A DNA stretch of 64,000 nt from Kalaharituber pfeilii (lineage: Eukaryota; Ascomycota; Pezizomycetes; Pezizales; Pezizaceae), in assembly GCA_015179045.1 (NCBI GenBank), contig WHUZ01000016.1, forward strand, positions 434,001 to 498,000, given 5' to 3'. Shown here one piece after another: positions 54,691-64,000 of the stretch. The notes under the pieces are model-generated. The model did no database searches and was not told where the DNA came from. It was given only the letters and a program-made list of their open reading frames with translations. How positions within the stretch are numbered: position 1 is the first letter of the stretch; each line of letters begins with the position of its first letter. Made by a program: the position numbers and the translations under genes.

Positions 54691-55329
54691 ACTTTTATTA
54701 CTGAGAATGGGAAAGTCGCATTTATATATAGGTACCTCCAGGTACATTCATGTTCCTGACTAAACTGGATGTTCGTGGCTAGACTAGTTTATTCAGGAAT
54801 GAGTCTGTTTATGAACAGACTAATCGGATCGTGAACTGACAAGATTCCTGGCCAGGCTAGAACTACAGATAAATAATAATGACAAGCCTAGACAACCTTG
54901 TAGGCGATCGTCTAGACTCTTATTTTAACGTGTTGGGATTTGGTGACAAAACCCGTTAACCCTACAAGCACCTCAAAACATAAGGGTATAAACCATCCAT
55001 AACGAATAACTAACAATCAACCGATAAGGATCACCGTCGTCAGTTCTCTTCCTAACACAATGCCCTTTGCTCTAAGCCAATGACCGTTATCCACGATGCT
55101 TTGGTGTCCGGCCCTAAACAATTCTGTATCGATTGCTGTTGCATACATCAAAAAAAGGTCACCCCCTCTAGCTTCCAATTCGTTCATGAGCTTCATATTA
55201 TCAAAGAATGCCCTGATCTTTAATCTTTTTTATTTCACCCCGGTAAAGATTTCTAAGTAAACTGTTGCAATGGATGTCCTTCGTCCTTTGTCTGCCCGAC
55301 CTCCCCTATTAGTTAGAAATACCCGTTAG
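54691..55329. other. Intergenic, nothing recognised
   Basis: No supported feature. Confidence 0.4.
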
Positions 55330-55520
55330 GTGCTCGCCAAAATTAACAAGCCCACTAATCTGTCCTCCCCTGTTTTTCCCTTCGGTTCTTTCGTCCCCTC
55401 TTCTCCCCCGGCCACCGGCGCTTCCAGACCTTGCATCTCTCCCAAATATGGTCTTTTGTCTCTTCTTCTTCTCCGCACCAGCCCTGATCTGTATTTTTTA
55501 CCTACTTCGGACCACCTAAC
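55330..55520 (-). pseudogene. LINE family A zinc-knuckle fragment
   Basis: On the minus strand, in shifting frames, GAEKKKRQKTIFGRDARSG corresponds to the EEEET.DHIWERCxVWKRRWPG end of family A ORF2. Reading the third phase gives KRRWPGEKRG-like sequence. No tail follows within the fragment. Confidence 0.45.
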
Positions 55521-55882
55521 CACCAGAAAGTAGTACCACCAGCTGCACCATTACACCTGTAAGACATCGAGTAGAGAGATGTAAAGATGAAACGTGAATC
55601 AGGTTGCAAGATGTCTTGCTTGCCAACATTCTTCACATAGGCGCATAAACCCACTTTGGCACAACAGGTAGAGAAAGTGCCATCTGGGGAGTAACGTGAA
55701 AAGTCCTGTGGACATTCCAGCTGTACCGTACGAATGGAATCGAAGGTACATGCAACTCCATCAACCCGGTCAGGACTTCGTCGTTGAATATATCCTTCTT
55801 GGGTTCAGGTCCACGTCCAACTTCAGGGTGGTAGTCGCAGACTATATTTGCGATGTCAAAGTAGTTTGTTTGATTTGTCGTG
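55521..55882. other. Intergenic, nothing recognised
   Basis: About 360 bases beyond the LINE 3' end. No supported feature. Confidence 0.4.
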
Positions 55883-56077
55883 CTTTGTTTTTTTTTTTGT
55901 TTTTTTTTTTTTAATATCAGTGATCGCATTCCGCTCTAAGGGCTATGACGATGTTTAGTTACATTAAGAAACCTCGTGCTTGAGCTAATGAAACAAGAAC
56001 TCTCGTCCGTCATCGTCCCCAAAATGGAAAGTAAAGAAACTCTGTGAGATGTAAGAGAACCTATGATTCGACCCAAT

Positions 56078-56711
56078 TCAACAGTTCCACCAGGATGTCC
56101 TTGTCCTTGCTCTTGGGTGGCCTAACCAAGTCCGCCATTCCCCAGGCCACCTCCGCTTCCATGTCCTGCATCTGTCTAGGATGTGCTCGGTGGTTTCCTC
56201 CTCTTCGCCGCACCACCAACACTCCGGACTCTCTGTTTTCCTAATGTCGAACTGCCATTTCCTCAGGGACTTGCCCCCAAGGAGGCCGGCCATTGCCGAG
56301 ACCTTCCATCCAAGCCTCGTCAGTGGTCGGTAGGTCAGTTCCAGTCTGTTCCTCTCCATAGCCCTCCATGCTCTTGACAGTTGTCTGATCCCCGCCTCTG
56401 TGACGACCTCGTCATGGTATGGGAGATGGGTGCCGATACGCCTTCAGTCCTTTCTTCCCTAGGAGCCCCGCCACCTTCGCTACCTCTCGTCCTAACCTTT
56501 GGAGCGGCTTATAATTCATCCCCAGTCTGTTTCTCTCCGCTGCTCTCTCCCCTCTCGCCTTCTGTATTTCAGTTACTACCTCCCTCTCGTACTGCAGCGC
56601 CGTCCCTATTTTTGCCGCCACATCCGCCTCTTCGTTCCCCGGGATTCCCTTATGTCCTTTTATCCACATCACTGCTATGTCTTCTTCCCCCTTCTTATTC
56701 TTTCTTCCCAC
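56078..56711 (-). pseudogene. LINE family A ORF2 C-termini, two fused copies
   Basis: Copy one (56711-56420): GHKGIPGNEEADVAAK, EREVVTEIQKARGERA, LGMNYKPLQRLGREVA, GLLGKKGLK. Copy two (56430-56078): IGTHLPYHDEVVTEAGIRQL, LELTYRPLTRLGWKVS, GLLGGKSLRKW, then the knuckle CWWCGEEEETTEHILDRC and RTWKRRWPGEW. The same 60-residue region is therefore present twice in a row. Confidence 0.8.
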
Positions 56712-56934
56712 GCCTCCCTAACCTTCTGGCTCGCGCCTAGGTGTGTCGGGTATACGAGCGGGATGGTCTGCGAGGGCTGGTTTGTCACGGTGAGGGCTAT
56801 AGAAGTATAGAGATACCGTTAAGTCTATTGAACGTAGAGTCGCAAGAACAGCAGGTTTATATACATGAGAAAGCATAGCATGACGTGACTTGTGAACCAT
56901 GGCTGAATAGGAAATTGTCAGGGAAGATATCATA

Positions 56935-57630
56935 TCAGGAAAGGTGAGAAAGGCACGGGATGCGTGGCTTGCAAAGAGAACCCCGTTGCGTAAGCCATAA
57001 AAGCTGGGGTTGTGGCGTATTCATACAATCCAATAGCGAGGTTAAATGCATGAGTGGAACGACAAAATAACAGAGAAGATAAATATTAATAGTAATAACA
57101 GTAATAATAGTAATAATAGTAATAATAGCAACAGGTGGCAACGGATGTAATGTTCCGACATCGGGGACCCTTCTGCTATCTTGCGTAGGTTCGAGATTGC
57201 GACTTGCGAGTCCGTAAGTATCATAATCTCCCCCTCCTCCCTCATCGCCTCGCTTAACGCCAGCGTTCTCCGCCTTCCCTATCTCGCTCATCGCTAGGAG
57301 TTCTGCGTCATTTGTTGTCGCGTGGTATCCCAGGTACACTGAGCTCTCTCTTCCCTCCACTACCCACCCCGCCCCTGCCCTCTCCTTCACCCTGCTGCCG
57401 TCTGTATCCACTTCTCTGCAGCCTTCCTCCCTCGCCGCTCTTATATGGCCCATCCACTCCTCCTTCTCCGCATTGCTTGGTAGCGAGTTTACTACTGCTA
57501 GGGTTAGCCGGCTTCGGTGTTCCGTCGAGCCTCTCAGGTATGTCGCCTCCGGGTCTTCCGCTCTAACTCTCTCAGTTTCGCCCCTCTCTTCCCTGGAGTT
57601 TGGAGATCGCAACCTTGGAGTCGGTGACAA
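56935..57630 (-). pseudogene. LINE family A RNase H domain (partial)
   Basis: Contains HIRAAREEGCREVDTDGSRV with the first catalytic Asp, AGWVVEGRESSVYLGYHATT and DAELLAMSEIG with the Glu, then a frame change to EIMILTDSQVAISNL with the next Asp. The final His/Asp strand is missing here but occurs in the 56412-56711 piece (GNEEADVAAKIG). Confidence 0.75.
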
Positions 57631-57870
57631 TTAGGAGTTCCCCGTCTTGTTGTGAGAGTGCTTCGCCCATTGCTATGAGTTCTGCGTCGTTCACTGACGT
57701 TTGCTCCCCTAGGTATATCGAGGTCGGTGGGCGGTCCTTGTTGTAGGCGCCCGCCTCGGTGATGTCGTTCGTGCTTTTAGATATTCGTAATCTAGGCGAG
57801 GAATGTCGAACGGGAATACAATGCTTGCAAAAAGGCTGAAAAATGTGAAAAAAATTCACGAATGGCTTCA

Positions 57871-58821
57871 TAGCTAAGAAATAGTACCAGTAGATTTTAT
57901 ACTTGGGCTTGAGTCATAATTGGGGAACCCAGGGAGCCATACTTGGACTCTTGTTCCTAAACTGCTGGTTACGAAACTACCATAAGCTGAGGCCAAAACA
58001 AACTAGTGCACACCAGACTTAATATTTTACGTTCGACAATGTTAAGCTCGACAGCCGCGAGCTCAAGCTAGATGACGTTTCTAAAATACCTCACATTCGC
58101 AATAAGCTTTTACTTTGAATTGGAAGAGATGCCATTGTTAGAGCACAACCTGTATCATTGTTAAGGAGCTATATAGTGTTGGTTTAATTCGGACTTGTGC
58201 ACCACAATGATAGACACCTTGATGAAGGATTCTGCATGCTTTATCCTTAGTGGATAAAAATCTTACACCGTCTCGCATCCTGACGCCATAAGTGAATGTA
58301 GGGTAGTCAGCGTGGGGCCCTTTCGTGACCCGCACAATTCGGACATATCGCCTTCGGCATCCCGATTCCATTTCTGCTTCATCTCAAGTGCGCACTGAAT
58401 ATACTCAAAGTGCTTAATACATCAGCAACAACGAAAATGGCGTCCTTCTAACTAGGCCCGGCGTCTGAAGCTAGCAAGGCTCGACGTCTGAATACCTCAC
58501 TAGCCAGGCCCGGCATCTCTACTTCATATAACTCCACATGCTGTCACGCCACACAACAATTAACCTTTCGTGTCTAGATGCTTATAAAACGACAGATAAC
58601 GTTATTAATGAGGCACCTGACGTAGCACGTCGGATGTTCCCACTGGCTACCAATTTCAGTTACATGTGACATGTGCGGCCTCAATATCTCATGTTCATTT
58701 GTGTGGTCAATACAATATACCCAATATCTGATGCGCGCATTTACTTTGCTTACTACTTCCAATACGCCTACATGATGTATATCTAGCTCAATGTGCTCGC
58801 GCTCAATGTGCTCAATAACTC
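57871..58821. other. Unassigned region
   Basis: No supported gene. Short GGCCCGGCRTCT repeats occur near 58445-58515. A sequence unit near 58728-58780 (GCGCGCATTTACTTTGCTTA, TTCCAATACGCCTACATG) is repeated at 58898-58925 and 60300-60325, flanking the half-LINE. Confidence 0.4.
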
Positions 58822-58903
58822 AATATCTGATGCAAATCACCATAGCCCTTAGGGCGGCAAGCGATTAATGAAATAAAAAAAAAAAAAAAAAAATATCTGA
58901 TGC
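58822..58903 (+). mobile_element. LINE family A tail-only insertion
   Basis: Insert 58834-58891: AAATCACCATAGCCCTTAGG, GGCAAGCGATTAATGAAAT, poly(A). AATATCTGATGC duplicated at 58822-58833 and 58892-58903. This is the A:T version of the closing pair. Confidence 0.95.
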
Positions 58904-58924
58904 GCGCGGTTAATTTGCTTAATA

Positions 58925-60293
58925 CTTTCAAATCGGGACAACAACCACAACAGGACGAGCGTTTGCAAGCGACTCCACAACCACAACGTCCCCCTGAGCG
59001 AAACCGACAGCCCTCAGCGCGCTGGGTCTTTTAATCTCATTTTTATCCCCAAATACCACAACCCACAAGTTCCCCCCTCGGGTGAAATTTCGAGGGAAAT
59101 CCTTCAGCTCACCACCTCGTTGCCAACACCTCAACCACACCAACCCCACGCCAAGCACCAATAAGCATGGCATTCTACTGGGGTCATAACGAATTCGGCC
59201 GCCGCGTCAAGATCTATCTTGACAGTGAAGGGACGCCCATACCCACAAAGAGAGAGAGGACCGACGTACCGGCCCCCACCCCGCGGCGACACCCCTCAGA
59301 CGTAAAGGTGGGACGACTTATGGGAAACGATCTGGGAGAAAACCGGCATCAGAGTACCGTCATTCTCGAGTCATTACGCATCCAGGTCGAGAAGGAACGG
59401 AACGGATATGAGGCGGAGTCCCCTCTCCCGAGATGACCGTCCCCTCCCCGCCACCGCCAAAAACCTTTGGGTTCAGCCCCACTACTACCATCCACACACC
59501 CCCGGCGGAATCCACGCCTGAAGCACTAGGCTTCAGGACAATATTCGTCGCACACTCTGAGGAGCCATCCAACAGAGCGCGCAACACCCACCCCCGCCCC
59601 CGCCCCTGAAGAGGTCACGACCAAGATGAGAAAGCGGAAAGGCAAAGCAGCATTAGCGCAAATGCCGCATGCCCTCAAACGAAGACTTGACAACATGGAG
59701 GCAAAGAAAATAGCCACCGCACCACCGGTCGGGACCTGTCAGCACCACAGCGGCGACCCCATCAGCCCCCAGGCCCATCCCCGCCTCCACGCCCACCTCC
59801 ACGCCCACGCCGAAACCCAAAACCTTTCAAACCACACAAGCCAGACCCCCGACACACCCATCCACTCCCGGTGCTACCACTCCCAAATCTGGCATCGTAG
59901 TCCATGGAATATCCCTGAGGAAGGACCTCGGAAATGTCCGGAGATAGATAGAAGCAGACACAAGGATATAGGAATGATTACGGGGATCAGATGGGGAATT
60001 ATGAAGACGACATTGAGGGAGGAGGGAAAGAAGACAAGTTCGGTAGTCGTGTATCTGGAGGACACAGCGCAAGTAGACCGGGTGAGACTAGGCGGAAGAT
60101 GTACGAGTGGGACAGAGGACGAAGATAGGCAAAGGATGTCCCCTCGTATCGGCTCGGACCACTTGATGCTCCATCCACAAAACTAGTGAGAGTCGTGGGT
60201 TCTACATGTTATTCCTTTTATTTCTTATGTAACTAAACCTCGCCATATCCCATAGGGCGGCATGCGAGTAATGATAGTTGTTTAAAAAAAAAA
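58925..60293 (+). mobile_element. ORF1-only LINE derivative (half-LINE), copy 2
   Basis: Starts near CGGGACAACAACCACAACAG and ends with the CTCGCCATATCCCATAGGGC hairpin (60239-60268) and poly(A) to about 60293. Interior similarity to the copy at 3726-5045 covers most of its length. It inserted into a repeat unit: GCGCGGTTAATTTGCTTAAT before and TTACTTCCAATACGCCTACA after the element together match the intact unit at 58730-58775. No ORF2 is present. Confidence 0.7.
59000..60130 (+). pseudogene. LINE ORF1-like (gag-like) remnant
   Basis: Readable blocks in more than one phase: SDSTTTTSPLSE, FNLIFIPKYH, FGFSPTTTIHTPPAE, Pro/His/Arg-rich linkers, IVVHGISLRKDLGNV and EEGKKTSSVVVYLEDTAQVD followed by VRLGGR. 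The last two blocks are the same as in the insertion at 6893-7321. Stops and shifts separate the blocks. Confidence 0.6.
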
Positions 60294-60401
60294 AAATAAA
60301 TTACTTCCAATACGCCTACATGGTGTATATGTCATGCACGCGCTCAATATGCTTATGGTGGTCAATTATCTCAATCTCGCAACATTGCAGTATGTACTCC
60401 G

Positions 60402-60484
60402 TACTCGCTGGTCCAAAAAGTATTGGAATGGCTCACTCGTGAATAATTAGTGAGTCATTCCAATACTTTCTGGACTAGCGAGTA
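60402..60484. mobile_element. 79-bp palindromic MITE (mariner-type TA target)
   Basis: Element 60404-60482 is one hairpin. The left arm CTCGCTGGTCCAAAAAGTAT... returns as ...ATACTTTCTGGACTAGCGAG. The loop is about GTGAATAATTAG. TA flanks at 60402-60403 and 60483-60484. Among the smallest complete foldback elements; too short to carry anything but ends. Confidence 0.8.
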
Positions 60485-61274
60485 TGAGGTGCACATTGCT
60501 GAATTGAGACGAAGTTTACGTTGTTGCTCCAGTTGTTATGGTGCCGGAAGTTAATAATCAACATGTTGTAACATTCCCGGCCAGCTTTAGTAAGCAGCAC
60601 CATATGTGTCATTTTGCTGCTTGAGCAATCGCGCACCCTTCAGCCACGGTCACTTTACACGGTCGCATTACACGCTCGCTTTACGTCTACAGCTGCCCAC
60701 GCTCGCACCACTCATAGAAGGTTTTTCCAGAGTCTATTGCAGGTCTACGAGAAACTATACCCAAAGCTCTTTTTTCTATTTCAGACATCTCTATTTGGCG
60801 TTATTATAATAAGTGTCTTCATATTATGCAGGCATATAAGGATGGTCATCAATTAGTCTCGTAACCAGGTCATCAATATGGTACAGAGGCCTTCAAAAAT
60901 CATGTAATAATCGGTATAGGAAATAGAAGACCATAGAATCATGAAACGTCAGTCTGCATCATGGCCACAGCTCAGGTTGCATATGTTTCAGCACACCCAA
61001 CCACTGTGCACGATGTTTCACTTCAGCTCTGCATATTCTTCAACAGTAACGATGTGGACACCGGTAACGCTGGGCACCTTGGCACCGCCCTCCCCAACAT
61101 CAAAATGTCAGGCATATCTCACAGAATATATTTCTAATATGTATGATGAATTAATTATAGACCATATTGACTGCGCTGATTCGAGATCACCACTCACTAC
61201 TATGCTATAAAACCACTGGTTATGAAATGCTAAACCTGTGCTTCGAGTCCTGTGGGGGGCCTAAGGGTCCAAAT
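60485..61274. other. Unassigned region
   Basis: No supported gene. 61136-61182 is similar to 20001-20050. Confidence 0.4.
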
Positions 61275-61359
61275 GCCACTGGACTTTTTTTTTTTTTTTT
61301 TTTTTTTCTGTCACGTTACCCCGCATGCGGCTGTTCGCCATGGCAGGGCGCCACTGGAC
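61275..61359 (-). mobile_element. LINE family B tail-only insertion
   Basis: Insert 61285-61349 (65 bp) between GCCACTGGAC at 61275-61284 and 61350-61359. On the minus strand: CCCTGCCATGGCGAACAGCC, GCATGCGGGGTAACGTGACA, poly(A). Confidence 0.9.
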
Positions 61360-61599
61360 ATAGGTGAGGGCATGGACTGCAACTGTGGGTGCAGTTATCC
61401 GCAGTTGGTTCTGAAGGGAGCAGAAGCTTAGCGAAGGGGCTTAAAATGCAAAGGTGCAATCCACATAGTGGCCCTGAAAAGGGTATATAAGTCCGTCTCA
61501 GCCTCAAGAGTCAGAAATGAGACCAAGTCTCACCCCAGGAGGTGATGGGGTAGACTCCACTATGGCGTGCAGAGACTATCATGAGGGGATAAGGACGTG

Positions 61600-61795
61600 G
61601 CCATTATATAGGTGAAAGAGCACAAGAGGCTACCCGGCAACGTCGAGGCGGACAAGCTAGCCAAGATCGGAATATACTTCCAGTACCACGATGAGTTGGT
61701 CATGGGCTGGTGGTGCGGGGAACGAGAAGAAACGATGAGCTACCTCCTAGACGAATGTTAGGTCTGGAAAGCAAGGATATGGCCAGACTAATGAT
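61600..61795 (+). pseudogene. LINE family A fragment with internal deletion
   Basis: The plus strand reads VKEHKRLPGNVEADKLAKIG (end of RNase H), IYFQYHDELVMG, then directly WWCGEREETMSYLLDEC (zinc knuckle), a stop, and VWKARIWPD. About 60 residues that separate these blocks in other copies are missing, with the break again close to the QYxDExV region. Confidence 0.7.
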
Positions 61796-61799
61796 AGTC

Positions 61800-62570
61800 C
61801 AAGATGGAGACAGAAATTCCAACGAGCAGTAACTGGAGATATTCCTGATCATGATGATGATTTCCTCAGTGATCTTTGTTCACTTTCTATAACATGGTTT
61901 TAGTTCAAGTTTTGATCTTGCAGCAACACGCTCCGGCAGTCAACTTGAACTTGATACTGAAATAGGCTAAATAGTATAAATACTTTAAGCTTAATTGAGT
62001 AAAACATTTTCAATAAATTTTAGATACAAAAGTAAAGATTCAGAAATTATAGGAAGAGAAGTAAGTATATCTTCTTTAATATATTATAACTTAGGCTTAT
62101 ATTATCTAGATATAGAGCTCTTGACTCTTCTATATATACTACAACTAGTATAGTCCAAGCTAGCTCTACTACTGGAAGTAGACTCTCTAGTTGGAAGAAT
62201 AAGCATATTCTATAAGCTGGACATTAAGACGAGTTTGAGGACTACATCTTATCTGGTACAATTGAGATTGAAAACTCATGGCTTTGGTAGATACAGCATT
62301 AAAAGGATTATTCTCATCTCGCTATTATAACCTTAGATATCTTAGCTGTTCCAGCAATGAGTTCGGAGGTAGAGCGAGTATTCAGCAGCACCACATTATT
62401 GATTATGGATAGGAGAAATCACCTGAAGGAGGATATAATTGAAGCAGTCGAATGTATGAAATCCTGGAGTGCAGATAGGTCTGGAGTAGTTGCACCGTTT
62501 AAAGATATAGAGCAAGTGCAAGCAATGTTACAGCAATTGAGATTCCAACGGCGACTTCCCCCCCTCGCCT
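61800..62570 (+). pseudogene. hAT transposase remnant with dimerisation domain
   Basis: At 62325-62560 the frame gives LDILAVPAMSSEVERVFSST, then DRRNHLKEDIIEAVECMKSW, the C-terminal hAT dimerisation domain. The region 61805-61925 (GGAGACAGAAATTCCAACGA, TTCAAGTTTTGATCTTGCA) matches the inside of the nonautonomous hAT element at 32965-33070. The middle is AT-rich and full of stops. It is a decayed relative of the element that could have mobilised the 32.6-kb MITE. Confidence 0.8.
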
Positions 62571-62581
62571 TACGCTGCCGA

Positions 62582-63287
62582 TCATTCGGTTAGAAATAAT
62601 TCATCGAAAGCGCGTTCGAGGGGGTCGTAAAACCCGCTTTCAACAAGGACACGGATGTCTATCGTCTGACCATTTCCTGCCGCTGCCCGAACATCATCTA
62701 CGGTCTTCAACGCGTTATCCGAAAGCGTGGCGTTCCTACCATTCACTGGGTGATAGTTCTCCATCTGTGGCCTCGCTCTGGCTACAATGTCCTCAAGTTG
62801 TGACTGTAGGCCTTTGTCATTACGTAAGGTCGCCTGTATGCTCATCTCGCAAGGCTGGGGACCGCCCAAAAACGGGTAGTGCGGGATGAGGCGGAAAGTG
62901 ATTGGCGTTTGAGGGGCCTTGATTATGAGGATAGTGCGGTCCTTAAGAGAGGGTGCGGTGAGATGCCAGAGTTCCGGGAGCACCCTGGGGCCATCGGGAG
63001 TGTCAAGGAAGGATTTATACTGTTTCTCATTGGAGAAGCCGTACAAGCTATCCAGGATTTTGCAGAGGTCCTAAGGGAAGTATGATAGTGCATGAGTTAG
63101 CATTGAACTTGTTCGGCTCACAAATGCATCATCACATATGCGGATTAAGCGAGGGACTTACGTCCCAGGTGGGACAAGCGCAGGCCGGAATTACGACATC
63201 GCCGCGGATGGGTCGGAAATTGTAAGAGGGATCGCTACGGAGAATGAGGATGGGACTGGATGCGGGAGGGGAGCGCGAGGTGGACAT
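62582..63287 (-). CDS. Hypothetical protein, two exons, 204 residues
   Basis: Exon 1 is 63287-63162 and exon 2 is 63070-62582; the intron has GTAAGT..TTAG and the total of 615 nt is in frame. The start MSTSRSPPASSPILILRSDP was chosen as the ATG (context ATCATGTCC) that gives an uninterrupted join to exon 2 (PTWD|DLCKILDSLYGF). Further segments: DRTILIIKAPQTPITFRLIP, QLEDIVARARPQMENYHP and a C-terminal DPLERAFDELFLTE. It looks like a compact globular protein without signal peptide or membrane segment. I do not recognise the family. It ends just past the hAT remnant in a convergent arrangement. Confidence 0.75.
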
Positions 63288-64000
63288 GATGACGGGTTAT
63301 ACAGACAAAAAAGCACCTTCAAGTAGATATATTACTTTCGCTCGAGAATGTGTTGACGTCGTCTGTATAGATCATGTGCCTGTTGGGAATTTAAATCTCT
63401 CGGGTCTTGTTCGAATTCACAAATATGCTTTGTTTATGCATCCTTGTGTTGCTGATTAAGTAATGAACAGCAAGCCTGATTGTGGAGCCTCCTCACGTGA
63501 TGATTCGCAGTGCTGTAATCAACCGCACGTGCACGTGCACCCAATTTCCGGATTTTTCTATCCGCAGCAACGGCATCAGTATACAGCGACTTTCATGAGA
63601 CTGCCCCGACCATAACTCAATTTAACTCAAGTCAAAGCCATGCTTGCCTCAGCTGTTGTACTGGTATTGGGTACAACATTCGGTATACAAGGCCACGTAA
63701 TGTCGTAACCAGTCATCATCAGCCAATAGGCTGAGAGCCTCTATGCAGGGTACGTGATCAAAAAGATCCTTCATCGGAGATTCGAGTTGTCCTAAACGTC
63801 GGATCATTTTCGTAGTCACTGGTCAAAAGTCTTGGTGACCCCACTTTTCTTGGCACCTCAAAATGCTTGCTTGCGCAACTTCAACTGCTCATATCTGCAT
63901 GATCCACAGCTCAATTACAGAAGTTGTACATGCAATTGATAGCACCGTGTCTATAGTCTTGCATATCACATGCAGCAACCATGAGAATAGTAGTAGTCAA
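63288..64000. other. Upstream region of the 62582-63287 gene
   Basis: No other gene is supported. GCACGTGCACGTGCAC at about 63525 is a short E-box-like repeat (CACGTG-type) that could be a regulatory site. A roughly 72-codon frame at 63244-63459 is not accepted. Confidence 0.4.

Larger units (their letters stand above)
55883..57870 (-). mobile_element. Chain of fused LINE family A fragments
   Basis: In minus-strand order: an RNase H piece at 57870-57600 (AELIAMGEALSQ, LLIVTDSKVAISKLQ), fused to a second RNase H start at 57600-57150 (VDTDGSRVKERAGAGW, DAELLAMSEIG, ILTDSQVAISNL), then about 350 bases of AT-rich and unique sequence, an RNase H end plus C-terminal region at 56711-56420 (VMWIKGHKGIPGNEEAD, LQYEREVVTE), and another C-terminal region with zinc knuckle at 56440-56078 (YHDEVVTEAGIRQL, ECWWCGEEEETTEHILDRC). 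A 3' UTR, the ATCG/CGAT hairpin and poly(A) end at 55883. Pieces overlap in content, so this is not one element with deletions but several copies joined. Confidence 0.75.

Overview
The window looks like repeat-rich nuclear DNA of a filamentous ascomycete. The evidence is short introns with GT..AG ends, a dispersed single 5S rRNA gene, a tRNA gene with an intron after anticodon position 37, LINEs carrying an endonuclease and RNase H, Tc1/pogo/hAT-type MITEs, and a NACHT-ankyrin NLR. The mix resembles truffle-like Pezizomycetes, but that is inference; no species marker is present.

Gene content is low. I support six protein-coding loci: a small unknown protein (8567-9190, +); an eight-exon NLR with 18 ankyrin repeats (12924-17956, -); a probably broken ankyrin gene carrying a LINE tail in frame (24707-26871, -); a secreted, cysteine-containing protein with many dibasic sites (34976-36064, -); a three-exon GPI-anchored secreted protein behind a CT-rich promoter repeat (43088-44196, +); and a two-exon unknown protein (62582-63287, -). 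RNA genes are a 5S rRNA (5655-5773, +) and tRNA-Glu(CTC) with a 24-nt intron (34566-34661, -).

Most of the rest is mobile DNA. 0-8 kb: a pogo-like MITE, a Tc1-like foldback MITE, an ORF1-only LINE derivative, and a DUF6589-like pseudogene split by a second LINE derivative. 9-12 kb: several LINE-tail insertions of about 50-70 bp. 27.8-33.9 kb: two decayed LINEs, one internally deleted, the other holding a nested hAT MITE and a nested LINE tail. 38.7-39.5 kb: an unclassified inverted-repeat element. 48.7-51.2 kb: an integrase-type (Ginger-like) TIR transposon with a 35-bp minisatellite. 52.5-57.9 kb: a second LINE family and a chain of fused LINE fragments. 58.8-62.6 kb: another ORF1-only LINE derivative, a tiny foldback MITE and hAT transposase remnants.

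The most unusual signal is the LINE 3' tail. Sixteen family A copies share a roughly 30-nt stem-loop (outer stem CTCGC/GCGAG or ATCGC/GCGAT) just before the poly(A). The closing pair switches C:G to A:T on both sides together. Many copies consist of only this hairpin plus poly(A), flanked by 10-13 bp target duplications. A second LINE family shows an analogous but different 3' stem-loop and similar tail-only copies; one of these lies in frame in the second ankyrin gene.
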